Under the pieces are notes generated by a model. It made no database searches. It had not been told where the DNA came from and saw only the letters and a program-made list of their open reading frames with translations. The position numbers were made by a program, and so were the translations under genes. Below, one piece after another: positions 1-12,309 of a DNA stretch of 64,000 bases. Origin of the DNA: Onchocerca volvulus (Eukaryota; Nematoda; Chromadorea; Rhabditida; Onchocercidae); the NCBI GenBank assembly GCA_000499405.2, contig HG738138.1:19073753-19137752 (forward strand). Reading direction: 5' to 3'. How positions within the stretch are numbered: position 1 is the stretch's first letter; every line of letters starts with the position of its first letter.

Positions 1-585
1 CAGTTGAATCAACGAATCAAAACTAGGTGAACTGGAAAAGAAAACGAATGGGGGAAACAATTACCGAGGAAACCGAGCATTTTGCAGAGAAATAATCCAG
101 AAAATACGAATCCGGTACTATTCGCGACACTCCCCGACCTCCGTATATGCAACGGACACCCATCGACTCTTGACATCGGCAGACTCCTCACCACCGATTT
201 GATTAGTTCTAAATTAATTTGAAATCCCCGCCACAATTTTCAAAAACTGGATGCTCCTGGTCACAATGCAAATCCAATATCTTATCCGGGAGGGGAAAAA
301 TTTGATTTGATAATCGATGTGCTACAAGATCAAACTTCCATAGTTACTTTATCCTGGATTATGTCGACTATTCTCCAGAAATCGCTCTAATGCTTTTTAG
401 CGTGCAAAACATGTGAGAAGAAGACAAGGTCTCGAGGAAAAATTTTCGAAACCACGGAATATGAACTTTCTTTAGATTTAACAAGCATAACATCAAATTT
501 TAAACTCGAGAAGTCCTGGAAAACCAAATCAGAATTGCTTTACTGAACTATATCATTCTCGAAAGTTTTTTGACTTATTCATTTA
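1..585. other. Non-coding stretch, nothing firm
   Basis: I see no supportable gene. A short minus-strand reading frame at 9-236 contains an ATG near 174 and a possible donor (GTAATTG) near 56, so it could be a first exon whose partner lies to the left of the window. There is no recognisable domain or second exon to confirm it. Confidence 0.3.
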
Positions 586-1026
586 CTAGCTGGACCTGGC
601 CATGCGTCGCCAGCGAACTGCTACTATTGTTGTGTCGATGTAAGAACTTCGGACTTGAATTTGAACTCCACGGGCTCTTCCCTCTTACCTGATCTCCATC
701 GTATCGCCCCTTGATTGCTTGCCTCACTTTGTTCATTTGTGAATTGGAGCGTTTTGACGGTAAACATGTTCATCGTCCCTTTGAAATTATATCGCCCTGC
801 CTGACCTCTTGGCACTCATTCGTTTACAATAACTATCGTGGCGCTACTTATTCGAGGCTCCTCCTGTTACAAATGTAACAGGTGAAAAAAAAAAGTAGGT
901 ATATCTATATAAAAATACGTACCTATTCGAATGCAATGTTCATTCCAAATTTCAAAACAATCGGTGAAGAATTTGCAACATTGTGTCGAAAGTAACAACG
1001 AACATTGACATTTTTATTTCTCTAGA
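586..1026 (-). mobile_element. Non-autonomous Helitron, 441 bp
   Basis: Read on the minus strand, the element begins TCTAGAGAAATAAAAATG at 1026 and ends CTAG at 586. It is flanked by A on the 5' side and T on the 3' side, as expected for Helitron insertion between A and T. Near the 3' end there is a short hairpin (CTGGC, loop, GCCAG at about 595-612) followed by GTCCAGCTAG, the classical Helitron 3' layout. The first 130 bp resemble, over most of their length, the left end of the larger Helitron at 11438. No replication/helicase gene is present, so it would need enzymes from another copy. The 63-codon frame inside it (624-815) has no similarity that I recognise. Confidence 0.8.
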
Positions 1027-4000
1027 TTAATAATGGGATATACAGAAACAAATCTAAAAACTTTAAAAAATATTTCCTTTTTTGCTTATTAATGAAATCA
1101 GTTTTGCGAAATGACAGCTACCAGCTGCTTTCTCATTTCTTCGTTCATTCTGATCCCACAAGTTTGTAATGTTTAAATATACATCGCTTATATTAATTGG
1201 ACAGAAATATATAAATTCGAAGAAATTGAGCAAATACTTCCACAGAAAAAGCCAGAAATTTAACAGAATAATAAAATCTATAAAGTAGAAATTGATTCTG
1301 TGATCGATTTTTCCACTGAATTTTATGGAACAAAAAGTGGCTCATTCTCTCAGTATGTCCGTAAATCGCTAAGAAATGATTTTGTGATTTCATATTTTAA
1401 TTTTAATTTGTTCACTGATTGGATTATCGGCAAAATGGTATTACTATTTATTGGTAATCCTCCTCAGAAGCCTTCCTTCATTATCTGTCTTAGTTACTAT
1501 TGTTGTTTGTTTACAAAATCATCCTTCATCAAACCTTACGCAATTCAGACAATAATTGCAAATGAATTAGTAATAATCAGCAGATTATTTTGTTCAGTGG
1601 AAACTATCATTGATTGGGTTTAAGCTTGCTGCTCTCAAACTGAGGATTAAACTTATTATAAATACTTGAATGCGAATAATTTTTAGGAATTGAAGTCATA
1701 AAAGAAGTAAAAGAGAAATCTTATTCAGATATCATATACATTTTTATCGATTTAAACAGAAACAGAAAAAAAAAAAAACAAAAAACAAACACACCTCGTA
1801 ATAAGTATGACAGATTTAGGTTCTGTTGATTTTAGGTTTACGTATAAAAAACCATTAAAACACCAACATGATATGACGTTTACAACTACTTCGCTCCAAT
1901 CTAGTAATTTTCTAAACTCAAAAAATTTTGAAAATTTTCTCCTTACTACAGAACTGAGAAAATGATTGGATTTCTTATCACCAACAAAAAAATTCTGACT
2001 TGTTCTTCCGGGTCATAGCATCAGTTATTCCATATACTTTGTTTGCTTGCTAATTGTTAGTTTACTGCCTGCTTCTAAAAAGTGGAAATCAATTTTGGAT
2101 ATGAACTGAAAAAGTACGAAATCAACTGAAAACAAGTCAGTTTTTGCTCCATAAATTCAATGGGAAATTCGAACTCAGAACCAGTTTCCATTTTATAAAA
2201 TAAAAATTACTTCATTGCAGTTTTTATTTTTTTTTTTTATGAGAAATTTTCCCAGTTTTTTTCCATTAAATTACTTCGGATGCATTCCTTACTGCTCTAC
2301 AGCGATGTGGCAGTAATTACCCAACTACTTTCCAAAAACAGGTTCAAATTAAAAATTTCTCAAATCATGAGTTTGATTATTTATATATTCATGTATAGTG
2401 CATGGTATTCAAACCATGTTAAAGCTTTCATCAAGCTTTAATTAAAACTGCTAGATATTTTGAGCAACAAGCTGTCAGGAAGCATGCAAGAGTGTATAAT
2501 TACCCATTAAATCTTATCGTATCTGTTTTTTTCTTAGAATACCTTGGATGTGAGAAATTTTCCTGCTACTTAACCATCTATAGCTTGCATAGTTTGAGAT
2601 CAGTTCGCTAATTTTTGTTGATGTTACTCATCTGACAGTTTTATTAATGCTTTCTCCTAATGCTTTCAAAAAATAAAAGAGAAGAAACAAAAATGAAAGC
2701 AAAAAGTGAACGTCTTTTCGAAGCTACCAAACCAGAACTTCAATCTCTTTTAATGTAAAAGGGAAAAATTAATCTCGATCATCCATCATGTGTAACTTTT
2801 CATACTACATTTTAAAATTTTCAATATCTCACCTTTTTGTATGTGTTTTACTAATCTCTGCACTTATTTTCCATTGAAATTATCAATGTCATTAAACAAT
2901 CATTAATCGATATGAAGACCTCGAAATGTCAATTCTGTCATGGTCTTCCAGATCAAAAATGCCCTAACCTGATTTTTTTAGATGGATTAATCGATTATTC
3001 TAAGGCAATTATGAATTGACATGATTATCAAAATCTCACCGTGCAGTTAATTATTTCTTGGACCCAATTTTGTTCTTATTATTAAATTTGTTTGAGGAAG
3101 ACAAAATAAAGTCTTCATTTACAGAGAATCCATTTGATAACAACTAGGTAATGAGATACATACCAGAAGCTTCAAATAGAATCAGAAATTACCACACTGC
3201 TCCTGTGCAATCCTTGATATAATTTCTTATTTTATTTGAAGTTTTCGGGATTTACCTCTTCATCTAATCATTATCAAATGGATCGTTCGTAAGAGAATTC
3301 ATTTTGTCTTCTTCTACCAAATTTGGTTTGGGTACAAAGCTGAATTTAAGAAATAACTAATTTGAATGCAATTGATCAACTAAATCAGTAAATACACATA
3401 ACACAGATGTTTATAAATTAAATTTTATTTTTTGGTTCGATCGATGAAATCATGAATTGACACATATTTGAGTTGACAAATTCAATTTTTGTTACGTCTA
3501 ATTTCTTTTTCTCTCTCTTACTCCATATGTTCCGGACTCTGGCTTCAAAATTTTGGCGTGCACTTTATTCGATAAACTCTGGCACAACGGACAATCTTAA
3601 ATTTCGCAAAATTATGTTTTGATGTACGAAGTTTGTCGCTGTCTCTTATTTCTTTATGGTATTCTTTTTTTTTTGATGATATCCTAAGCATCAGTTGAAT
3701 CCGTCCGTATTTTTCAGAATCTTCTGTCCTTAAATTCCAACAAAGCCAATCACATGCATGACAAATGCAGTGATTAAATTTAAATCAGTGAATTTATGAT
3801 CATTTTTTTGCTGTTACAAGTCACATCAATTTGACACTAAGTTCTTTTAAAGTCTTCCAGAACAAAAACAGGCTTCAACAAGGAAATATAAGAGGTAACA
3901 CTTTGGAAAATATAATTCAATCAGAGCCAAAAACCGACTCAAGTTAATGTTAAAATGATTGTCTCTAAACTTATTCCATGTACATTAAATTTTGTCTTTC

Positions 4001-4854
4001 GCTTCACTGTTTTCTACTAAATTTTTGTAAAATATTTCATAATTATTTTTGTCGGCAGCTTATACATTTTCCAGGCGGCACATTTATTTTCTGAATATCT
4101 TGTTTTTTATAAATGGAAGAAATTTAAAATTTCATGCTATTTTTAATTCGTCTGAATATAAAAAATTTCTAAATTGAAAATATAAAAAGGAGAAAAAATA
4201 TCGAATATGTTTACTTTATTGTCATTAAAGCATTATTGCTGAAAAGCCACATCATTCTTTTTTATAAAATTTCAGGAAATATCATATATGGAAGCGAATT
4301 ATTCGTTTTTTAAATTATATATTAATGCAAACTATATGAAAAACTCCAGGAAATCTGAAATTTGTATTTGTCAAATTGCAGTATTTCTCTATCGATTACT
4401 TAACTAGAATTATGGAAAAAGTTTTCCCATAGGTTTTTCATCTCTCTCTAACGATTTCTTGCCGGTGCTCTTCAATTATTTCTATGAAGTGATAACATTA
4501 TTGATATAAACAAAGGATAGCGAAAATGAAAGTGAAACGGGATGGCTTTATGCTCTTCGAAAAAAAGGAAATGTTTCAGTGTATTTGCCAAAGATAAAAA
4601 TGTTAAAATTTTTTGTTTTGTTCGTAGAAATTTTCTTTAGTCATAGTGTAGGCATTCACATGATTACACTCAAAACATTTTTCTTATTTCGAAAAGGATA
4701 AGAGGGATTAAAACCTTTCTGTAATCAGTTAATTGGTCACTTATAATATTTTTCGCACTTTTTTCGAAACATTTTGTAATCTTTGCAACATATAAAAAAC
4801 GTTTAAAGATGTTTGAGAAATGTTTCTGTTCGCTGTAAAGATTTTAATTACAGT
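1027..4854. other. A+T-rich intergenic DNA
   Basis: No gene can be supported. The plus-strand frame at 1300-1623 is open by chance: it has no splice partners and an amino-acid mix typical of translated A+T-rich DNA. The stretch contains homopolymer T and A runs (for example near 2222-2240 and 1768-1782) and the fold-back listed at 3051-3357. Confidence 0.5.
3051..3357. repeat. Degenerate fold-back (inverted repeat), arms about 140 bp
   Basis: The left arm 3051-3191 and right arm 3220-3357 are inverted copies at roughly two-thirds identity by eye, around a 28-bp centre. Shared blocks include ATCCATTTGATAA (3129) against the inverse of TTATCAAATGGAT (about 3271), GAAGACAAAAT, and the innermost TCAAATAGAATCAGAAATTA. 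It may be an old MITE. I saw no target-site duplication. Confidence 0.6.
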
Positions 4855-6411
4855 ATGTTCGATTTGCCACTACTGAATTTGGCGGAAGTGCTTGCTGTAT
4901 ACGGTGGTCTCTGTGGTTTACTTTACGTTGGAACAGATGGTTTCTATCGTGAAGCACCATTTCTGAATAGCATACCAACGCTTTCCTTGACCATACTTAC
5001 GTTAACGTTGCGTGTGAAAGGGACAATCAAATTACTCACTTCTTTAACATTTCTTGTTCTTGGTGAGTACAACTTGTTAATAAAAACTAATCAAAAATCA
5101 AATTTAGGCAAAGAAAATACTGAATTTTGAATTGAATTGAGTTATACGATGACAGATTATAGATTTAAAAAAAAAAGTTTATATGCTTTGTTGCATAAGA
5201 GGCCAATTAAAAGGTATTGAGATAACTAAAGACCTTCTTGAGACTTAATCGGAAGTCAAATTGTTCCATCCATATTTTTTCATTTCACATCGAGTCATCT
5301 CGCTTCAACATTGGCCTCATTCCCTCATCTCCAAACTATCGAAAGTAAATGAAAGGCTTCTTTTAGCTTTCAGCGTATACTTATATTCATCGCAATGGCA
5401 TAATAATTTACAAACCGTCTGTGCACTATTTACGATCGCACACATTTCATACATATTATCCTTTATTTTGTCTTTGCGACGATTATGGTTTGGATGTGCC
5501 GTGGTCGTAATAACTTACGTCATCGCTTTCCTCTACTTTTGTTTCGTCGACTTGTTCTGGTCTATACCGATTTTGGTCCTCAATTTCTGCCTCCTCTTCA
5601 TGACACTTGCTACCTCTGTGATTTCTGCTGGATCTATTTGGCACTATGGATCTAAACGAGAAAATGCTGAGCAGCAGGTTTGCGGTTTTGAAGCTGTTTA
5701 AAAATTTTTTATTTTTATAGCGCATGAAATTCGGAATATGGAGATTGTTCAGTGCCATGTAATGCTGTTGGTCATCTTTTGGATGACAGTTTTGCTCATT
5801 TCCTTATCTTTTCGATAAGTTTTTCGACACTTTTTTTCCTTCTAGCATAACTGATTCCAAAATTTTTATCTCCATACACTTACACTTATGGAATCACGTT
5901 AAAAAACAAAAACGAAAAAATGCTTAACAAGAAAATTTAAAGCTGAAACCAAAATATTCATTGCTTGTAACGATTCTAGCGAATTTCAAAAGACGGCTAA
6001 CAGCATTATATTTCTGAAATGCAAAATAAAAGCCTTTATTGTTTTTATTTTTTACATGTGGCTTTGCCTTATCTTTTAGTCCAATGTGGCAGAAAATCCG
6101 ATCGTTCTTATCATTAAATGATATCTTATAAATCATTCGCCTCTTTCATTAGCAAAACAAGGAAATCCACTTTTTCTAATTAATCCAATCATTTCTCTTA
6201 CGAGCAATTTCGTTTTCTTTTTTTTTTTTTTTTTTTTTTTTTTCAGGCCGCATTGTTACGATTTTTGGGTTTACTATCTTTTATGGCTTATGTCAGTTTG
6301 TTGCTATTGAACCGATTCGGAAATCGCATCGATAGATCCAATTACATAAGCATCTTATTATTTTGTATCGGTCAGCTGCTGTTGTTTATTGCAAATGCGC
6401 GAGCCTTCTGA
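4855..6411 (+). CDS. YhhN/TMEM86-family (lysoplasmalogenase-like) membrane protein
   Basis: Three exons: 4855-5062, 5256-5677 (or 5295-5677, where two in-phase acceptors compete) and 6247-6411, giving 264 or 251 aa with six or more hydrophobic segments. The start follows an acceptor-like TTTTAATTACAG immediately before the ATG, which would suit spliced-leader addition. The order of segments fits the YhhN/TMEM86 family: a KLLTSLTFLVL helix, LFTIAHISYILSF in the middle, then a last helix pair ending LLFCIGQLLLFIAN. In that family TMEM86 enzymes hydrolyse the vinyl-ether bond of lysoplasmalogens in the ER membrane. The serine-aspartate usually found at the start of the penultimate helix is replaced here (LSFMAYVSLLL), so catalysis is doubtful. 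It heads a same-strand trio with the next two genes. Confidence 0.65.
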
Positions 6412-7078
6412 ATGCTTTTGTGATATCATTCTTGTGATACCACGTATCATTGTTGCATGCAAAATATTTAATTCGAACGGATTTGCAAAAATTTGAATTT
6501 TTTTCACAAAAAACTTATTTGCAAAAATATAAAGCCAAAAGATTATCCATTCAAAAATATTCTCAAAAATCGCGATATTGTTAAATTTCATATGGTTGAA
6601 CTAAATTCACGTCTATATTGAAGTTATGAAAATAAGAATATTAGAGTTTCCATCACTTCAGGAATTTCCGTGAAGTCTTGCCAGTCACAGATTTCAAGCG
6701 TCTTTAACATCTTAATCAAACTTTACCGAAATACAGTACTTTGCGGAAACATCCGTTCAAGCTGAATTCTTTATGAAACAAATTTGTTTAAATGTAGCGC
6801 TATACACGTGTGCGTCATGCATACTGCTTGGAAAAAAATTGTTGTTAATCTTTGACATCTCGGAAAATATTGCCGAACTCTTAAAACTGCTGCAAATTTG
6901 CATGTGTGATGCATTAATCTTGGTAAGAATGTGAGATTTTATTCCCAATATTTTCAAAATTTAGACTCAAATTTAGTTGAATGCAAATTTTTATGGGCGC
7001 TCATATAAGACATCAAGATCGGGATTTGTCGTTACTTTTCTATTTGATATTAATTGAAGCGGTGACCTGATTTTCTGT
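6412..7078. other. Intergenic, nothing distinct
   Basis: 667 bp between two plus-strand genes. The overlapping minus-strand frames at 6358-6591 and 6757-6957 look like chance openings. No repeat or RNA gene was recognised. Confidence 0.4.
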
Positions 7079-8871
7079 ATGGCTAAGCAGATTTTACAAA
7101 ATCAGACAAAAGAATCTCAAGATCATTCGCAACAGTATGGTCCAATGAACGAAGGAAATGTCATAGTTATCGATGCCAAAACAAAAGTAGGCGAACCAGT
7201 TATGCACGCAGCATTTTCTTCTTCGATTTTCCAGGAAACATTTGTCAGATCATTTTTGATCGTTTCAAATAGTATTTTTTCTTTTAGGAGATAATTATAT
7301 CACATAATTCAAAATATCCTTAAACACATATCTTTCGATCGATATTTTTTGCAGTCGTTGAAAACTTGTATAAATTCTGCAAAGACATTTAATCAGGTTA
7401 TTTATGCTTTAGAATGAAAAAGACTTTTAAATTGATGTCCCGAGCAGCCTACATTTTCAGAATACTTTTTTCAACAGACCAAAACTGATGACACAAAGTA
7501 AAAGGAAACAGAAAAGTGGTGGTAATGGCTTAATGATGATCGCTATTCTGCATGTAATTATCCCTTATATTGGTATTAGGGATGTGCACTTGTCGATCTT
7601 CAAACTTGTCTCTCTCCTGTCATCTCTATCAAGTGTTCTTGATCTTGTAACGCTAGCTGGAGAACTCAAGGAATCCCATAACCTAAAAAAAATATAAATA
7701 TATATATGCATCTTTGCAAGTTATTATCTGTGCAACTTTTAGCTTCTTCTTGCATGTGGCCTGATAGATTTGGGTATGTTTCTCAGCATACGCTTCAATT
7801 ATTATGGTTATACTTGGCCTGATAGCTATCTAAAGTTAACTGTTTCCGAATATCGGCTTTACCATAATCAGGTAAATACTTTTTTCCTTTCTGGATACTT
7901 GAGAAAGAGTGAAAATTGAAGAGACGAAAATATTTTTCATCATTTAAAGAGAAGAAAATTGAAAAGAAAAACTATGTGATTTATTTTAGTTCAAAATAAT
8001 GAACCATTTCAGATGCTTTCCATTCGCCTGTTGTACTCACCTGTAACAATAGCTATTGGTTTGATGATATTTTTCCCAAAAAGCATTTATTTGTTAATCA
8101 TTTTCTTTTCCAAAGTGTCATTTTGTCGAGCAATGATCGTTGATGGAATCATCTCTGTTGTGGCACTAACTTATGCCTGCATTACAGGTGTTCAGTTTGA
8201 AAAAAAAATTTGTAAAGATAAATTTGACTCAAAAATAAATTTAGAAAAGTGATCTCCGTATAAGGTTCGAATTCAAATCGAATAAGACTGAAAACAGTTT
8301 ATTATTTAAGAAATCATTGTAAAAACGTTGCTCAATAACTGAAGACTCGATGGACTGAATTCTATCAATGATTCTTAGGCAACTGCTATTGCAGGCTCAC
8401 ATGCATATATTATTTTGCACAATATCTCAAGGATTAATATTGAGGACAACAGTGATATTCTTTGTTATGCCATCAGGTACTTATAAATGATACTGTAGTA
8501 TTTTTGTCATTTTTGGAAGATGAATAAGTATTATCGATTAAATTTGTAAATTTCGGAATTTGGAAATAGCAACGCGCACTTCAAAACTTTTTAAGTGAAA
8601 CAATTTTAGCCGCCAATTGATAACATTTGAAATTAGCTCTATTTTCAGAGGTCCACGTGAAAAAGCTCCGCAAGCATTACGTGATCGATGCTTGCTGGTT
8701 GCATACAAAATGTTCGGTAATCATTTATCGTTGCAGTCCATAATCGCAATACTTGTAATCATTGTATGCATTGTTAATTTCATTTATCTTTTTCATGAAA
8801 TGGAACAAAATGCGATGCAAACGCAGAAGAGAAGTCGCTTTTCATCAAAACCTCACAAAAAATTATTTTGA
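7079..8871 (+). CDS. Unrecognised multi-pass membrane protein (about 300 aa)
   Basis: I do not recognise the family. Six exons join in phase: 7079-7186, 7461-7646, 7743-7871, 8013-8187, 8395-8476 and 8649-8871, with good acceptors (ACATTTTCAG, CAACTTTTAG, CCATTTCAG, CTATTGCAG, TATTTTCAG). The N-terminus is hydrophilic (about 65 aa, Gln/Lys-rich). At least four hydrophobic segments follow, around residues 68-82, 94-113, 150-198 and 245-263, and the C-tail is basic. A polar loop near residues 201-226 carries an N-glycosylation-type HNIS. Some donors (gtaggc, gtaacg) are weak, so the first junctions are the least certain. It lies 667 bp behind the TMEM86-like gene and about 365 bp before ALG14 on the same strand, so co-transcription is possible. 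Confidence 0.6.
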
Positions 8872-9118
8872 TTGTTGTCTGATGCTACGCTTTTCTACTC
8901 AGTCTTGAACTTAAATTAAACTTCTCCGAAAATTATCAAAGAATCAAGATTTTTATTAATTCGAAGTTTGAAAAATCGAATTTTTATATGATTCAACGGA
9001 ACATAGAATCGAAAAATGGAATACAGCAACATTGTTTTTTTAAATATGCACCGATGTTTAGATGCCTCAAATTTTGTCTTATCTGTATATGTTTGGTGAA
9101 TTCAATTTATTGCAATCC

Positions 9119-9124
9119 AATAAA
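9119..9124 (+). terminator. AATAAA polyadenylation signal ahead of ALG14
   Basis: AATAAA lies 248 bp after the stop codon of the upstream gene and only 25 bp before the acceptor-like GACATGACAG (ends 9150) that precedes ALG14. The tight spacing suits 3'-end formation coupled to trans-splicing in a nematode operon. Confidence 0.4.
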
Positions 9125-9235
9125 AATTTGATGATAATTTGACATGACAGTTGAACGGATTTGTGGCTGGGATGCTCGGTTGCAAAACGTCCTTACCCTT
9201 CACATATACTGCCGAGACAGGGATGGAGTCGGAGA

Positions 9236-10632
9236 ATGAAGAGAACTTTTTCTGATATGTTGGGAACGCCTGTGCAACTGATGCTGCTATTAGTAGTGCT
9301 GTTACTAGCACTCGTTCTCCTTTACGCACGCTACGTCGAGCGTCATGCATACGTAAATAAAAAAGTGGCTAAGTGGAAGCGTCCACCATCAACATCAATA
9401 CGAATCTGTTGCGTGGCTGGATCCGGTATGATTTTGTCTCGGATTGCTTGTATTTGAAATTTTTTGACAAATGAACATGGTACGAAACATTCTGCACTTT
9501 TCCTTGACTCTAAAACTGTAATAGAAATATTCACTGGATCGGCTAATTTGTATCTGAAATATTTGAGTCCGTTCGACTTTCTAGTGTAACTCATTACCAG
9601 TCCGAGGATTTTGATTTCAGTACATTATTCTAGTTTCAGGTGGGCATACTGCTGAATTACTAACCATAATGTCTGCCTTTAAAGAACAGTTTGGTTATTA
9701 TATATATATTGTCTCTGATACTGACAAACTAAGCGAACAAAAGGTAAAATGTATAGAAAACTTTGTAAATTTAGATTTTCGATAGCGTTAGAAAGTATCC
9801 TGAAAGTAATTTGCTAGGAGTTTTCTGTTTTGTGAACTTTGCGAAAATTTTTTGCAAAGAAAACTCTTGAGTTATCAACAATGTTTTAGATAATCGAATT
9901 TGAAAAGGCACGAGGTCTGAACAACTTTCGAGTAGAACGAATAAGCAGAAGTCGGGAAGTAAAACAGAGCTACATTACTTCATTATTCACAACAATTTTG
10001 GCATGCATTGAAAGTTTATTTTTAGTATGGCGAATAAGGTAAAATATTTTGTTTTTCATAAAGCAGAGAATATTTTAAAAACTATGAGAAAAATAGGAGG
10101 ATTGGAAATATGGTAAATTATTTCTGACGTTAATATTTTAATTTGGAAATTTGAAATCCGAAGTAGAATTTGCTTCCAATTAAACCTCGAAGAAGTTCGC
10201 TTATCATATCTAAATTGTAAAAACATCCAAATTTTTTTTTTCTGTTATATGATAAATAACTCATAATTTGAAATTTGGAATTTGAAGTTATTCCTAAAAA
10301 TGTGACAAGTATCAAAGTTTTCGAAATTTCAGTCACGCGAAAATATTAGTCACATATAAATTACAGTATTTCTTTCCAGACCTGATGTAGTACTCTGCAA
10401 TGGACCAGGTGTTTGTCTACCTATTTGTTTTGCTGTAGCATTGTTCGATCTACTACGACTTCGTGATGTACGAGTATTTTATATTGAAAGTTTATGTCGA
10501 GTAAAAAAATTATCGTTAACTGGACAGATTTTATATGTATCACGCATTCCTGACATTTTTTTTGTTCATTGGGAAGATCTTGCTCAACGTTATCCACGTA
10601 CTGTTCTGATACCGTGCATTGAATATAAATAA
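9236..10632 (+). CDS. ALG14: ALG14, membrane subunit of UDP-GlcNAc transferase
   Basis: Four exons (9236-9425, 9640-9743, 9890-10038, 10380-10632) give 231 aa, close to the usual family length. ALG14 anchors the catalytic subunit ALG13 on the cytosolic face of the ER; together they add the second GlcNAc of the dolichol-linked N-glycan precursor. Residues about 13-32 form the N-terminal membrane anchor (VQLMLLLVVLLLALVLLYAR). Then come the family landmarks VAGSGGHTAELL (residues 59-70, glycine-rich loop), SDTDKLSEQK, ISRSREVKQSY, PDVVLCNGPGVCLPIC (about 149-164), FYIESLCRVKKLSLTGQIL and a C-terminal VHWEDLAQRYP. The chosen ATG is the first in frame. Two earlier out-of-frame ATGs (9172, 9223) would open short upstream frames that overlap it. 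Confidence 0.93.
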
Positions 10633-11437
10633 CAATTTACGAATTCCTAATATGCAGTATCGTTATAAATGATTCTTGCTGAAGCTTTTGGCTGCAAAAT
10701 GTATAAAATCATTAATTCAGCTTGATTTCCAGTTCTATTAATTTGGAATTTTAGTTTCCTGACAGATTTTAAGAGTATAGGTTGGATAAATATGAACTGC
10801 ATAGTGTGTTTCTTTCATTTATGTTTATATTTTTTCTATAAAAAAAAATATCTCGATTAAAAGTTTTGTTTAGCACTTTATCTTTCAGTTTATTTCCACA
10901 TATTTTTTTAAGTGAAAAGAAAATGAAAAATTTCCCAAGTTTTTGTGAATCTGATGACATTTTTAAGCTGACAAACCATTTTGCATAATGAATTCCATTT
11001 GTTCAATTCATTATTTTTAACTCTTCAGAGTTACACATAATCATCATTCCTGCTAGGAAAGATTTCATTCTCTATCGTCAAAATGCTTTTAAATGCTGAT
11101 GATTACAGTTGCAGTGATAAATGATCATTTTTTCCTTGTACAATTAATTAAACTTAGTCTATTTGTTTTCTTGATTACCCTGAATTCCTCTTTTCGACCT
11201 GACTATTTTGGAGAACATTTGGGAATTGGTTATTTATTTTATCATCTATGGTGTCCAGTTCGATATTTTCTTATCTAACATGCGAATTATTTCAATTCTC
11301 AAAGCTCTGATTCGAATATGGCTTGGTGTAATTAAATAATATACTCAGCTATATTAATATAAACAGTAACATTGGTGTCGTATTATTTGTAATTTGATTT
11401 CGACCTTAAATATTAAACTGAAAATTAGATTTTTAAA
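10633..11437. other. Intergenic, nothing distinct
   Basis: A+T-rich sequence between ALG14 and the Helitron left end. The 61-codon plus-strand frame at 11093-11278 has no family that I recognise and no clear splice partners. Confidence 0.4.
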
Positions 11438-12184
11438 TCTATATAAATAAAAATGTAAATGTTCGCTTGTTCAAGATTTCAAATCTTCGAAGGTTCCTCA
11501 CCGATTGCTATGAAATTTTGACACAATTTTGCATTCAAATAGCCGTGTGTTTTTATGTACCAGTATACGTACTATTTTGTTTACACCTGTGATAGGTAAA
11601 AACATGCTTTTTTTGATAATATTTCTCTCTTTCTCTTTCTGCCTCTTTTCTCTTCCTTTATCGTTTTTCCACTTTGCCTCTTTTTTGCTCCTTTTACCCT
11701 CCTCCCTCCTATCTATGTTTACCTTTTTTTTCCCCACGACCGTATTATTCTCTTTTATTCATGATGAAAAAGTCAAACAGCTTGAAGATGTTGGCAAAGT
11801 CGAAAAGGAAAGAATACCTAGCTATAAATTTACTTGGATATTCTCTCATAATTATTTATTTGTAATTGTTCCGTTTATTAATAAATTTTTTTTGCAAACA
11901 GGAATCGTTCTGTTTCAAAATTACTTTCCTGACACATGGGAGTAACCTCTTGGCCAAGAAGATGAAGAAACAATGGAATTCCTTACAAAGGAATGGTCAA
12001 AAGACATTACTGAATTATTGAGACTAGTAACAAACTTCTCAGAATAACGATAACTTCATGTATTCACTGGTGCCTCAAAAGTTGCATAATCACAGCGGCA
12101 TACATTTTGAACCAACATGTCAACGGGAAAGATTACTTCTCGTTACTTTTCGTTAAATCAATTCTCGCTCCGGCCGAGTATTCG

Positions 12185-12249
12185 TGACTGGTATTACTTG
12201 CAATACTCACTGGTGTACGAGCAGTGAGTATTGCAAGTAATTCCAGTCA
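12185..12249. repeat. Hairpin, 28-bp arms, 9-bp loop
   Basis: Arms 12185-12212 and 12222-12249 are inverted copies matching at 27 of 28 positions (ATTACTTGCAATACTCACTG in the left arm). The hairpin lies in the Helitron between its left end and the Rep remnant. Confidence 0.9.
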
Positions 12250-12309
12250 TGATATAATCACACCTTTTTTAATTTTTTGCAATTTTATGTTTTTATTATA
12301 ACTTTTTTT

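Noticed and set aside
1300..1623. 107-codon plus-strand frame
   Set aside because: A+T-rich chance opening; no ATG context, splice partner or family resemblance.
8263..8290. GGTTCGAATTC as a tRNA B box
   Set aside because: No acceptor stem or A box at the required distance; it lies in an intron of the multi-pass protein gene.
11529..11945. 138-codon plus-strand frame with many Phe/Ser/Leu
   Set aside because: It lies in the T/C-rich non-coding leader of the Helitron and reads a polypyrimidine stretch.
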